A stretch of 64,000 bases of DNA. Origin: Daldinia sp. FL1419 (taxonomy: Eukaryota; Ascomycota; Sordariomycetes; Xylariales; Hypoxylaceae). Of the stretch, positions 1-10,205 are shown piece by piece (the first letter of the stretch is position 1; every line of letters starts with the position of its first letter). Location of the stretch: positions 1 through 64,000 of the forward strand of contig MU623426.1 of the NCBI GenBank assembly GCA_025201765.1, in the 5' to 3' direction. The notes beneath the pieces are model-generated. The model was given only the letters and a program-made list of their open reading frames with translations, did no database searches and was not told the origin of the DNA. The position numbers and the translations under genes were made by a program.

Positions 1-41
<41 letters not shown>

Positions 42-65
42 CCCCCCCCCCCCCCCCCCCCCCCC
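1..65. repeat. poly-C homopolymer tract
   Basis: The window opens with about 64 C residues interrupted by a single G near position 41. It contains no coding information. It may be a real G/C homopolymer or a sequencing/assembly artefact at a contig edge. The rest of 66-213 is ordinary AT-rich 3' flank of the next gene. Confidence 0.9.
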
Positions 66-213
66 TTCTTATTTCAGACCATCCTCCCTATAATATGCCT
101 ATGTTCAAACACACGATAGGTAACCCGAAATCCCGGTCCCCGTGTGTAGCACCCTCATCATATTAGATTCCGAGTTCCTTTTATCCTAGTGTTTGTATAC
201 CACAATTGCAAGT

Positions 214-2763
214 CTATTCTGGTTCCTCCAACTCCGTCTCTTGAGCGGCTTGTGTCCTCCTTCGAACACCAACAATCTTATTCGAATCATCTAAACCGAG
301 GCCTACTAACCCGTTCTCCATTTCCTGTTCTTTGATAATCTCAGCGCGATCCTTAGCATCTAGCTGTTTCGTATCTTCTATTATACCCGCCAACTCGCCA
401 CTCGATGCGTGCACAAAAATAGACCAAGGGTCTGTCAGTTTTGAATACTTCGTATACCTGACGAAGGCGACCAGGATTCCTGCTACTAAGACCGTATGCA
501 TAGCAATAACGGTGGTCACCACAATGAATCCCGTCCACCTAACTGGCATTGAGACTTTTACCCAAGTCGACATGCTAGCATTGGCTGAAATATCAAATGT
601 TGGTAGGAAGTCGTAGTAAGCCGACAGAGAAACCATTGTTATAAAAACCTGGGCTGCTACGGCCGGGCGACCCGTCATCTGAAGAGACTTCCGAAGGATA
701 TTCGTGTAGATAGGATGCATTATGACGTTCGTACAATGTGTGCAGACCAGATATGAGGTATTAAAGCAACCCCGTAAGTAATTACTTGGCCAGACAGGTT
801 CATATATATCCACCAAAACACTCCGATCATCAGTAAGAGCCGCCCGGGGGTGGTAAATCGATGCCTCATCTAGACTCAAGATCTCCCTAGATTTATCGCC
901 GTTCCTTTCTTCCGTTACACCTAACCAAACAAGCAATGACGATATATCCAAATCATTAGCAACAGTAGTTCCCACTGTGGCCTCATCTCTAGGCCCAGTC
1001 GAGGATATATGGCTCTGCGCCCAGCGAAGTCGAGCAATCATATCAGTGTGCCCGGAATCGTATATAAATCTTTCGTCTGTATCATAACCAGATATGCAGA
1101 CAGTAAGCGCAAAATAGTGTTTGTTGACATACTGTTGATCCCTTATTCGTAAAGTTGTCCAAGGCCCATCGCTCCCAACCATAAAGTCTGACAATGTCCT
1201 ATTAAATACCCAGTTCGGGTTATTATCAAAATCGTCGTATACCGAAAAGCTGATATTGAGAAAACCAAATACACGTTGACATGGATTCCTATCACCAGCG
1301 TCAATCCAGAATATATAAAACGTCCGCTCAGAGCTTATATGGCTAGTCAGGTCGGCAGCATCAAGGGAAATCCCGAATGATGCCTTTCTTTTGTTACCTT
1401 CAGTTATATTGAATTGTTTGAAAATATCGTGATCGGTGACGCTTGGTTCAAGGCGTGTCTAGTCAATAGATCCGTTTATCTGTGCAGAAGCCAACGGGAT
1501 TAGCCATTTCGAGTTACTTCCATAAGAAAAGTTAAATTGTTCCAGCGGTGGCGATATACATAACGTGGAAGCATCCAGTAGAGTAGTGAGTCCAGAATAT
1601 TCTCCCAAAGACTGGCGGAAAGAAGCTGAAGTAGACGGTATAAAAGCGCGAGTTACATTCCCTGTGAAATCAAAGCCTGGACGTTGCAAAGAGCTATTCG
1701 CATACGAATTTTCCGCAAATGGTGCAAATAGGGACGGCGGCGACTCCTGATACTTTGGTTGTCTCATTGGATCAAAGCGCGCCGATGTATAAGCCACCGA
1801 TATCTCCTTGCTGGCACGCGGACTCAATCTATTGCACAATCCGAGGTCCGAAAGTAATATAGTCGACGAAACTTGAATTAGCGAGAACGATACCGTAAGT
1901 GCTACCGTACTCGCGAGTATAATTCTCCTCTGCTTTGAAGTGCGTATGGTCCGAGTAAGAAGAGTTAAAAACAATCCATAATGAGAGCCAAGGCCAACGC
2001 CATTAACCAGGAGTGCCGGAGTTTCCTCGATAGCCGCCACAAGCTTCTCTAAGGAGATGGCTGCCATCATGGAAATTGCAGCCGTAGAATGTGCCGAAGC
2101 TAGAGACCTGAGTATAAAAGTAGATATAGATATGATTTGTGGCATGTCATATACTTGAACCTGGTTAGAGGCTATCCCAGACCCATTCGTAGCGCCTAAT
2201 TCCCAAAGCAGGGACAAAAAGGTCAATATAGCAATAGTAGATACCGTTCCAGCTATGAGAATCAGTGATGTCACCCAACCTAAACGCTCGACTACACTAG
2301 GGTTCAAGAATATTGTAGAGGGATGGTTCATGTCAGCCTTCATTCTCCGCTGCTGTTTCCATTTGAGAAGGTACACGCCCACAGCAGCCAGTATTATAAG
2401 GAAAAGAGCGCTCCCAAATATCGCAAATACGCCAGTTTGGGGGTAGCTGTGGGGGACCATTGTGGACGCAAGGTCGTTGTTTGCTGTATTGCCCAGCGTG
2501 TCTACAGGTGCCGCTGTTTGAGTAGGTGTAATCATTTTGACGGCTGCCATCGACATATTCCCATTCTCAAGAGTAGTTACGTACGGTGAGGCAAACGGTA
2601 GTTCCGCGCCTGATTTCGCACAGCGATGTTGTGTCAACGTAGAAGAATGGTAAGAAATAAGTGCCATATAACACGGTACCGTTTCTGCTCTCCACTCCCG
2701 CCCGCTGAAACAAAATCCGGGTCGTATACACAAGCCATTCCAGGATCGCATAAATACCAATCA
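214..2763 (-). pseudogene. fungal multi-pass membrane protein gene interrupted by an in-frame TAG
   Basis: A single reading frame runs from about 2763 down to 214 (about 848 codons) and is broken only by one TAG at 1459-1461. The 88 codons between that stop and the next Met (1194) are open and in the same frame, so the two long ORFs are halves of one gene. The N-terminal half has a Ser/Thr-rich stretch followed by a membrane segment, a short basic linker and several more hydrophobic helices. The C-terminal half ends in a last helix and a charged tail. The layout matches a large, uncharacterised fungal family of membrane proteins with a big extracellular loop rich in N-glycosylation sites. No GT-AG intron with consistent phase removes the TAG. 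The 5' end is unresolved: the frame closes at a TGA at 2761-2763, so an upstream exon is needed. The gene may be a recent pseudogene, a nonsense allele or a base-call error. Confidence 0.6.
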
Positions 2764-2817
2764 GAAGCTAACGCATCGTGAGTAGCAAACACATGACAAT
2801 CCAAGGTTTAGACATAC

Positions 2818-2920
2818 AGAAACTCGCCAGGCCATCAGGCTGTGACCCAGTGCTTGTGGTAATTTGTGCGGTAGACCTTCCGGGGGTAGTAGGGGTCAAT
2901 GTTGGTGTTCTCGTAGCCAT
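2818..2920 (-). CDS. candidate first exon of the broken membrane protein
   Basis: An ATG at 2920 opens a Thr/Pro/Ser-rich stretch of 34 codons that ends at a good donor (GTATGT at 2817). A TTAG acceptor lies at 2768, giving a 50-nt intron. Its splice phase does not lead into the long downstream frame, so either the junction differs or this end of the gene is also damaged. Confidence 0.25.
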
Positions 2921-3484
2921 CGTTATAGTCACGCAATATGGCAAGCAAGGGCAACTCTGTTAAGTAAAATGAAGTGTAATTATTTGCAGACCCGTGATTT
3001 CACGGCATATTCATAGAGTGGCCACCAGGCGATAGATGTACTAAACTGATAACACTCGTCAATTTAAGCTCTGACGAGGGCACTACGCGCCTCTTATATA
3101 TTTAGTATACCCCTATATCTCCTCTCTATTCACTAATCCCCTGATATGGAACAAGATCGGTCTTAGCCAAACGGGAATATCCATTGTCTAGAAAGAACTA
3201 TCAAAACTAGGTACTTGATATCTATCAATATGGAGTGCCAGTGGGTAGAATCCAAATCCGCGTCGTCAATAGGCTCTAGGATTGTGTGGCGGGGTTAAGA
3301 GTAATCCAATGAGGTAGTATGGCTTCCCTGCTCCCTCCAAGTGCACTTACAGGTGATCAAACCCAGCTGAACTAGAAACTCCACAATGTTTAATTAAGAT
3401 TACGCATTTGAGGAGAACGAACTTATCAGTTTGGACGTCCAGTTGTTACGACACCTTTATGACGTAGAGCCAATTTATATTATA
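2921..3484. other. intergenic, no gene seen
   Basis: This is the 5' flank of the broken membrane protein gene and the 3' flank of the isoleucyl-tRNA synthetase gene. Only short ORFs are present and no RNA gene was recognised. Confidence 0.5.
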
Positions 3485-6400
3485 CTAGTCCGCTATCACA
3501 GCCTCGCAACGCCCACACAGGCTATCCTCTTTCGGTGCAATATACCGCCAGCATCGGGGACACTTGGCATGATTTGGGGGTTGTATTATCACAGCCCCTT
3601 TAATTCCACCCACATCAAACTCACACGTATAAGACCACTCCGGTTCTGATGGGACCGTAGCATTTACTGCCACTGAGGAAACAACGAACATGCTCTCTAA
3701 CTCGTCTGCATAGGATCTCAATACTTTTTGGGCCTGAATATCGGGGATCTGCACGAAAACATTGCTCTGTAGAGACGAGCCTAGAACCTTATCGTTTCGA
3801 GCAGCTTCGAGGCCTGATTTGACGGCCGCACGGACCGACATAAGTACCGGGATGTCTTCCCGTAAGGCAGCCAGATCGCGGGTGAGGCGACCAGGTTCAA
3901 TGACAGGGTCGCTGTAAAGCTGGTGGTGCGGATGAATCAAAGACCTGTGCAATTTATCATCAGCCCAGTACACTGAATTTAGAACATCTTAGCAAACTCA
4001 CGAATCTTCTTTCATCCATTCTGGGCGGTGATCCCACGCTTCTTCAACTAGCAGTGGCGTTACCGGGGTTAACATCCTCAGCAGACCGACAAGTAAAGGC
4101 TCAAGAACGCCTCCCCCGTCTCCACAATACAGCCGATCTTTCAGAGCCTCGAGATAGAAAGCAGATAGGCTATTCGTTATCCAGTTATTCAAAGCAGCAA
4201 AACCCCTATAAAATTCGTAGTTGTCAAACGCCTTACCGACTTCAGCCATCGTGTCTTGTAGTTGTAAGATAGCGATATGATCCGTTGCGGTAAGCGGTGC
4301 TATTCGAGCAGATTTGTGCACCGAACCCAGGAGCATCTTTATGATTGTGCGGTACTTAATCAACGCTGTATGGATGGCACTAAGCACGGGGACTCCGATA
4401 GCAACATCATGTGTATAGTCACTGCTCGCAACCCATAACCTTAAAGCGTCGGGGCCCATGGCATCGTAGGCGGGCTGCCCTTGTGACGCTGCATTTCCCT
4501 TTTTTCGCTTAATTGGCGGTAGGAGGGTGCCATCCATAACTTGCTGGGGTTCAATGATATTTCCTAACGACTTCGACATCTTTTTACCAGCCTGGTCTAG
4601 TGTAAATCCGTGAGTGATCAACTGCTTGAACGGCGCACCTTTTTCAAAGTTGGTGTCTACTTGAGTTCCCGCGGCTATTCGTGTAAGGAGGCTAGACTGG
4701 AACCAACCGCGATGCTGGTCAGACCCTTCAAGATAAACATCCGCACGGCCGGGCATCATTGTCCAGCTACTCCCGCTATCGAACCATACGTCCATGGTAT
4801 CAGTCCCCCGCCGGTATTTCCCTGTCCCTTTTAGTGACGATGGAATCCAAGCGTCATCGTCCGGGGCATCCGACCACCAAGCCTGAGTTCCTCGTTGATG
4901 GATAACCGAAATAATATGTTCGACCACTTCCTCATTCATCACAGCCGAGCCATTTTCGTCATATAAAGACGGGATCGGGACACCCCAGGCGCGTTGTCGC
5001 GATATACACCACTCACTTCGACCTTGAACGAAGCTCTCGAGTCGTTTCCTACCAGACTCTGGAATAAAGCGAACACTGTCGAGGGCTGAAACGGCTTCTT
5101 GCTTGATGGACCCGACATCAGCAAACCATTGTTCGGTAGCTCGAATGACCACTGGCTTTTTTGTCCTCCAATCATACGGATATTTGTGCTGGTATTTTTC
5201 CACGTGTAAAACATCACCATGGGGTTTCAAAAGACCGATAACACCCCAACCACCGCCTTCATTAACAGACGGGGCAGACAGAAGTACTTCGGGAGAATCG
5301 GGGTATGCATCTGCGGTAAACCTTCCTTGGTCGTCAATGGGAGCTGCCGCGGGTATGTTAAGCTTTCGACAGACTTCGTAGTCGTCGAACCCATGACCAG
5401 GTGCAAGATGTACAAGTCCCGTTCCTGAGTCCGCCGATACGAAATCCGCGTGTATGATAGGTTGGAGAGCGGCATTTTTTCCACGTAGTCGATTGATATA
5501 CTTCAAACCCGTTAACTGTGCACCCTCAAACGTCCCAAGTACCTGGACATCTTCAGCGCCAATCTTAGAAACCACAGTATCAAGACGACTCTTGGCGACC
5601 AGTAGGGCGTCATCCCCGTAACGAACAACGCAATATTCTAGCTTATCCTCCACAGCGATAGCTCTATTAGCGGGTAGCGTCCACGGAGTAGTGGTCCATA
5701 TCACAGCGTACAGCTGTCCGGAGATATCATCCCGTATACTCTGGAATTGGGGGAGGTTCTTCCACTCTTCCGCTATGGCGAACCTAATCCAAGCCGCATA
5801 AGAAATATGGTCATCGCGATACTCCAATTCCGCCTCGGCAAGGGCAGTCCCTGAAGAGGGAGACCAGTACACCGGCTTAAATCTCCGATAAATTAAGCCC
5901 TTCTTGACCAACTGTTGGAATAGACGAAGCTGTCGAATCTCGAACGCGGCGTCCATTGTAGTCCATCTTCGGTCCCAGTCGCCCATAACTCCATAAGATC
6001 TAAAGCTCTTCATTTGCTTCAGAACCGTATTAGATGCTAGGTTCCGAGCGGATTTTCGAACTTCAACGGGTCCGAGCTCCGACCCCTGAGATTTCTCAAG
6101 AGCCTTCAGCTCGATAGGAAGCCCATGACAATCCCATCCCGGAGTATATTCCACTCTTCTTCCTTAGTATTCCTATGTTGAGTTTCACGTTACTTAAGAG
6201 CATGGTTTGAATTGCGCCTATCTATTGGCTGACCTTGTTGTATTTTAACCCTCAAAATCATATCCTTGAGAATCTTGTTTAAGGCGTGACCAACATGGAG
6301 ATCACCATTAGCATAAGGTGGACCATCGTGAATTATAAAAGTATTATCAGGAGGGCGATTAAGCTTCTGCCACTCATATAGACTGTCGGTGCATCGTTGA

Positions 6401-6538
6401 ATATACAATTCCCGTAGTCTGGGGAGAGGCCGTGGACTAGCTCACGATCAGCTCCAGCAAAAAAAAATTCCAGAGCGATTTGACGTACGGGAACTTGGAG
6501 TTCGGCAATCTCAGCGTCGTAGACCATGATTTCTGCAT
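3485..6538 (-). CDS. ISM1: mitochondrial isoleucyl-tRNA synthetase
   Basis: Class I aminoacyl-tRNA synthetase that charges mitochondrial tRNA-Ile. Four exons fit in phase: 6489-6538, 6234-6436, 4002-6162 and 3485-3944, giving 957 residues. The ATG at 6538 starts a Trp/Ser/Thr/Leu/Arg-rich presequence that runs into the conserved FPPRPLP-type segment across intron 1. The HIGH motif is HVGH at about residues 64-67, the conserved GWDCHGLPIE lies at the start of exon 3, and KMSKS is at about 608-612. The C-terminus carries two CxxC pairs (CPRC and CGRC), the zinc-binding tail typical of bacterial and organellar IleRS. Intron lengths are 52, 71 and 57 nt; intron 2 has an unusual GTCAGC donor. A paralogous cytosolic IleRS would be longer and lack this layout. 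Confidence 0.95.
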
Positions 6539-7038
6539 GGTAATATCAAGATCATTGTCTTGGTTTAAAGAAAAACTAAGGGTAATATATTAACAATACA
6601 TGAGCATATCGTGTCATAAATTTTCATGTATTGTTAAGTCTTGTTTCTTAACCTTAGGAACTTTCTTAGGAACTTTCTTAGGAACTTTTTTGGTCGGCCA
6701 AGAACCGAATACCTCTTATCGATATCGATAAAGCTTGAGCCACCAATTTGCGATACGAGGCTACATGTAATTATGTATTGTACCAGTGTGGTTTGGTGGC
6801 ACTACTGAGGCACCTGTCCAATTAACTCTTTTAGATGATAGTTGAGCCTCAGCCACATATGCAAGGCTATCAAGATCCTTGTCTTGATTGTTATCGATAG
6901 AGAGAGTGATCTCATACGTCAATGCAGCTTACAATTCAACATGTTTAGCTAAGAAAAGAACATTTAACTATTTACATAGTAGGAATCCTTCAGGATACAC
7001 ACACTCACATCGCGAAATGCGTCGCGCTCTATTCCACT
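6539..7038. promoter_or_regulatory. divergent promoter between ISM1 and an unknown gene
   Basis: This 500-bp AT-rich spacer lies between two outward-facing genes. It contains three tandem copies of a 12-bp unit at 6654-6689. No TATA box is obvious. Confidence 0.5.
6654..6689. repeat. 12-bp tandem repeat, three copies
   Basis: The unit TTAGGAACTTTC is repeated head to tail at 6654, 6666 and 6678; the last copy ends in T. It sits in the divergent promoter about 120 bp upstream of the ISM1 start. Confidence 0.85.
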
Positions 7039-8164
7039 ATGGCGCCGATCCGCCGTTATCTCCGCATAACCAAATACTCGGTCCTTGAATGCCGTATATA
7101 CCTCGACAATCCTGCACTCGTCCATACTTGGCTCCTTAACCCGAGGAACCCCGTACTGCCAAGAGTCATTGAGAGCGTGCGCCCGCTTGTATTACCCAAA
7201 TTACGCGAGGAGCGAGAGCGAAGTCGAAAGCGAAGTACCAAAAAGAAGAGTATCAAGGATGTAGTCGTCGAAGGTGAGTTGTATACATGAGCAGCCATTC
7301 TACGTCGCCACCGCAAGTCTCCGGGCGTAGAGTACGTACTGTACTTGATCCTTCACGATGCCTTCTCTCTGTGGTTTTTTTTCTACATCCAAAGATCTAC
7401 CATGCTCCCACAAATTGTAACACATTATAGATGATTTCGAGGTATCCATATTCCTCACCGAGACAGCTACCCGCCACGCGCTCCTAACGAAACATAAACA
7501 TTTCCACGATACCACACAAACAAAGCTTACGTCGAACTCGGGTCGTCTGATTGGTGAGACGAACGAGGTACCCATCGACGTTGATGCTACGACAGGATAT
7601 GATCCAGTTATCTTGCGTGAAGGGAGCGACGATGAAGATGCTACTACCACCTTGGCCGCGATCCCGGCGGCAGACGAAACTATGACGGGTACTAGCAGCG
7701 GCAGGCGACCCAAGCGCGGCCGCAAAAATACAGAGACAGACGCAGATCGCGACGTAGACGATCAACAAAACAATGATGTGGAGATTGTATCAGATAGCCA
7801 AGACGGTGAGGATGACAGCTTATTCGTCGATAATGAACCAAATAACGACGCTAGCACGCGGCCGCCACCAGCCAAGAGACGCAGAGGAGGAACGGTACTG
7901 GAGGGTGACAATGCCGAGGAAGATGATAAGAAAAAACTGGCTATGGACATCTCGTACGAGGGATTTTCTATTTACGGACGCGTGCTGTGCCTCGTCGTCA
8001 AGCGCCGCGAAGGTAACATCGGCGCCGGCCCCCAATCTGCGGGACGCGGCAGGACGTCGGGTACGGGCGGAAGCCATGCGACGAAACATGGGGGCGGAGG
8101 CCAGGCCATGATGGAGAGCTTCATTATTTCCACCCAAGTACCGACGGGCGCAGACATGTCGTGA
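7039..8164 (+). CDS. hypothetical conserved-looking fungal protein, basic N-terminus and acidic middle
   Basis: Two exons, 7039-7273 and 7431-8164, are joined by a 157-nt intron (donor GTGAGT, acceptor TTATAG) in phase 1, giving 322 residues. The first 80 residues look like a folded domain (MAPIRRYLRI start, NPRNPVLPRVIESVRPLV) followed by a Lys/Arg-rich stretch. Residues about 140-260 are acidic and low-complexity with basic clusters (KRGRK, AKRRR) that could act as nuclear localisation signals. A DVEIVSD stretch resembles a SUMO-interacting motif. The C-terminus is Gly-rich and ends near a FIISTQ motif. I do not recognise the family. A nuclear, DNA- or chromatin-linked role is inference only. 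Confidence 0.7.
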
Positions 8165-9580
8165 ATGGTATCCCTAACGGATTCGCGGCTATCGCGGTAG
8201 CATTCATGCACGTCACCCTAATCCTAATATTTCGACCACGTGGGTTATAGGATCCAGTCGATCACTATAATTTTTAATGAATGTCTGCCAACGCATATAC
8301 GCAGTAGCTTACTAGACGCATACGGTCGCATGTCAATCCAGAGCGATCTATTCGACGTATAATATCATCTTGGAGATGGTAGATCGCTCGATGCGGTGTG
8401 TATGTGGGCTTTGAAACAGGCTCTAGAAATCATCCATTGATTGTTAATCCTCAGGAAAAAACAAACTCAGATCCTTCTGCGGTGCAACCTGAACATGCCA
8501 TTTACAAAGCATCTTACCATGGGTATCCTCGAGGTGGCATTCATCATCTTGCGTCTCCAGAAGCATGAGGACCTCACAGATTTCACACGTCGCCTTCATG
8601 TAAATACATCTTTATGCCACGTAGTATATGCAAGACTACACCAGCCCCCTTTTATAAGATAGACTAAGCAAGCAAGACGCTTGTCTAAGAACTAGGTATT
8701 TCGATGCAGAATACTATGCAGATAGCTTAAAATGACGAACTACACCGCTTATCTAGCCCCCAAACCCCTATATGCTGTGATTTGAGGATTTCCCTGTTTC
8801 TTCGACTAGAATTCTATCGAGAGACTCAAATTATTAAATTCAATTGGACCGGTTTTACCGTACATAATAGGTGAGATCTGTAGGCCTTCAATTGTTGAAA
8901 GTGGCGAAAGGACATAGTCTCGTTATTCTTTGATTGTTAGTTGAAAAGGAGACACAATCATATGATGTAGTTATTTGCTTCTCGGTATTCCAATAGAAAG
9001 TTATTTTTATCCATTGGACTCTACCTTTCAGGACGCCCAAAGTTACCTTTGAAATAGATCAGATATAATTTCTCGATAATAATATTTGTAATAGCTGAAT
9101 CGCAACTCCGGGTCTAGGTCTTACCCCTAACTTCACTTCGGAGTTGAGGGCTTACGGACACTTTGCCAAATACAGATTTTAATACGTGCCTCGGGGATGC
9201 AGAGAAACACTGTATAATTTAACCTAGTATAATCTACGGTTCAACGTTTGGTTGATTATAACGGGTTTCAAAATAAGAGTATAATCTAAGAACGAAGACC
9301 AGATTTAACTATGTACCTACCTAGGTATAACAATTAGGTAGTCACTATAGAAACAATAAATGTCACTAATAAATGATATTAAATTAATACATCCGGGTCA
9401 ACCAATAATATACTGGAAATAAAGGGGGAAAAGTCGAATTTGTAAGTAAGGAGCAACTCCTTGGCTTACATTGTCTCCCTACTCACCGTAACTCCGGGAG
9501 TTAACCAAACCAAACAAAATTGGGCTTTGTTCGGTGTTTGAATGATATTATTTCAAACGCCAGGCCGGATTAAACTCCTA

Positions 9581-9680
9581 AAGACGAGAGTGGTGCAGAT
9601 TCAACTAATAAGTGACAATTAAGTCTATCTAGTTATTCATTTTTAGAACTTACTAAGACGTCTATCCTTACTCTCGTCTT
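9581..9680. repeat. 100-bp element bounded by perfect 11-bp inverted repeats
   Basis: AAGACGAGAGT at 9581-9591 is exactly inverted as ACTCTCGTCTT at 9670-9680. The interior is AT-rich and non-coding. The structure resembles a very small MITE or a hairpin, but no convincing target-site duplication is visible. Confidence 0.5.
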
Positions 9681-10179
9681 ATTCGTCAATGGCTTGAACA
9701 CAGGGACTATTGTGGTAATGTAAGCGATGCATTGCAGATATGCACCCAACGTACATACGGTGAAGAGCAATTCAGACTCGGTACTTGGAGTTTAGAGTCT
9801 GGATACCTACAGAGGACTACATGAGTTGATCTTGCCAATAATGTGTAGGTAGTTCAAAAGAAATATTAGTTTTAGTTAATATATTTTATGGCCCCTAAGA
9901 AACAATGTAATAGTCGATAGGCAATAGTGTAAATGCGGAATCAATGCTTCCCAAACTCGCAAGTCTCAACATCCCATTATGGGAACCCTCGTATGCAGGA
10001 CTAATAAATACCTATGTATGCGACGTATCAATTTACGGACATTTTTTAAGCTTGTGTATCTAGCGCTGGGTATATACGCATATGGGCGCCCAAAATGCGA
10101 CGTGGTTAGTAAATACGTAGGTAGGTACCTATGTAAGGTATATAGATATTATGTATGAAGATCAATAGGAGGTATGTAT

Positions 10180-10205
10180 GAGGTAGGTAGGTAGGTAGGT
10201 AGCTA
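10180..10205. repeat. GGTA/TAGG microsatellite
   Basis: A run of TAGG units, one of many TACCTAGGTAGGTA-family tracts in the window. Others lie near 9316, 10110, 10625, 16085, 21890, 30630, 33269, 40335, 49757, 52168, 53700, 58113, 62928 and 63318. Confidence 0.85.

Noticed and set aside
1459..1560. A possible 59-nt GT-AG intron ending at the TAG of the membrane protein gene
   Set aside because: Its length is not a multiple of three and removing it breaks the downstream frame.
6333..6527. 64-codon ORF at the 5' end of ISM1
   Set aside because: It reads through the first intron in the wrong frame; splicing at 6488/6437 restores the conserved N-terminus.
9400..9520. Hairpin-rich segment that could be an LTR end
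   Set aside because: No matching direct repeat, primer-binding site or polyprotein remnant was found nearby.
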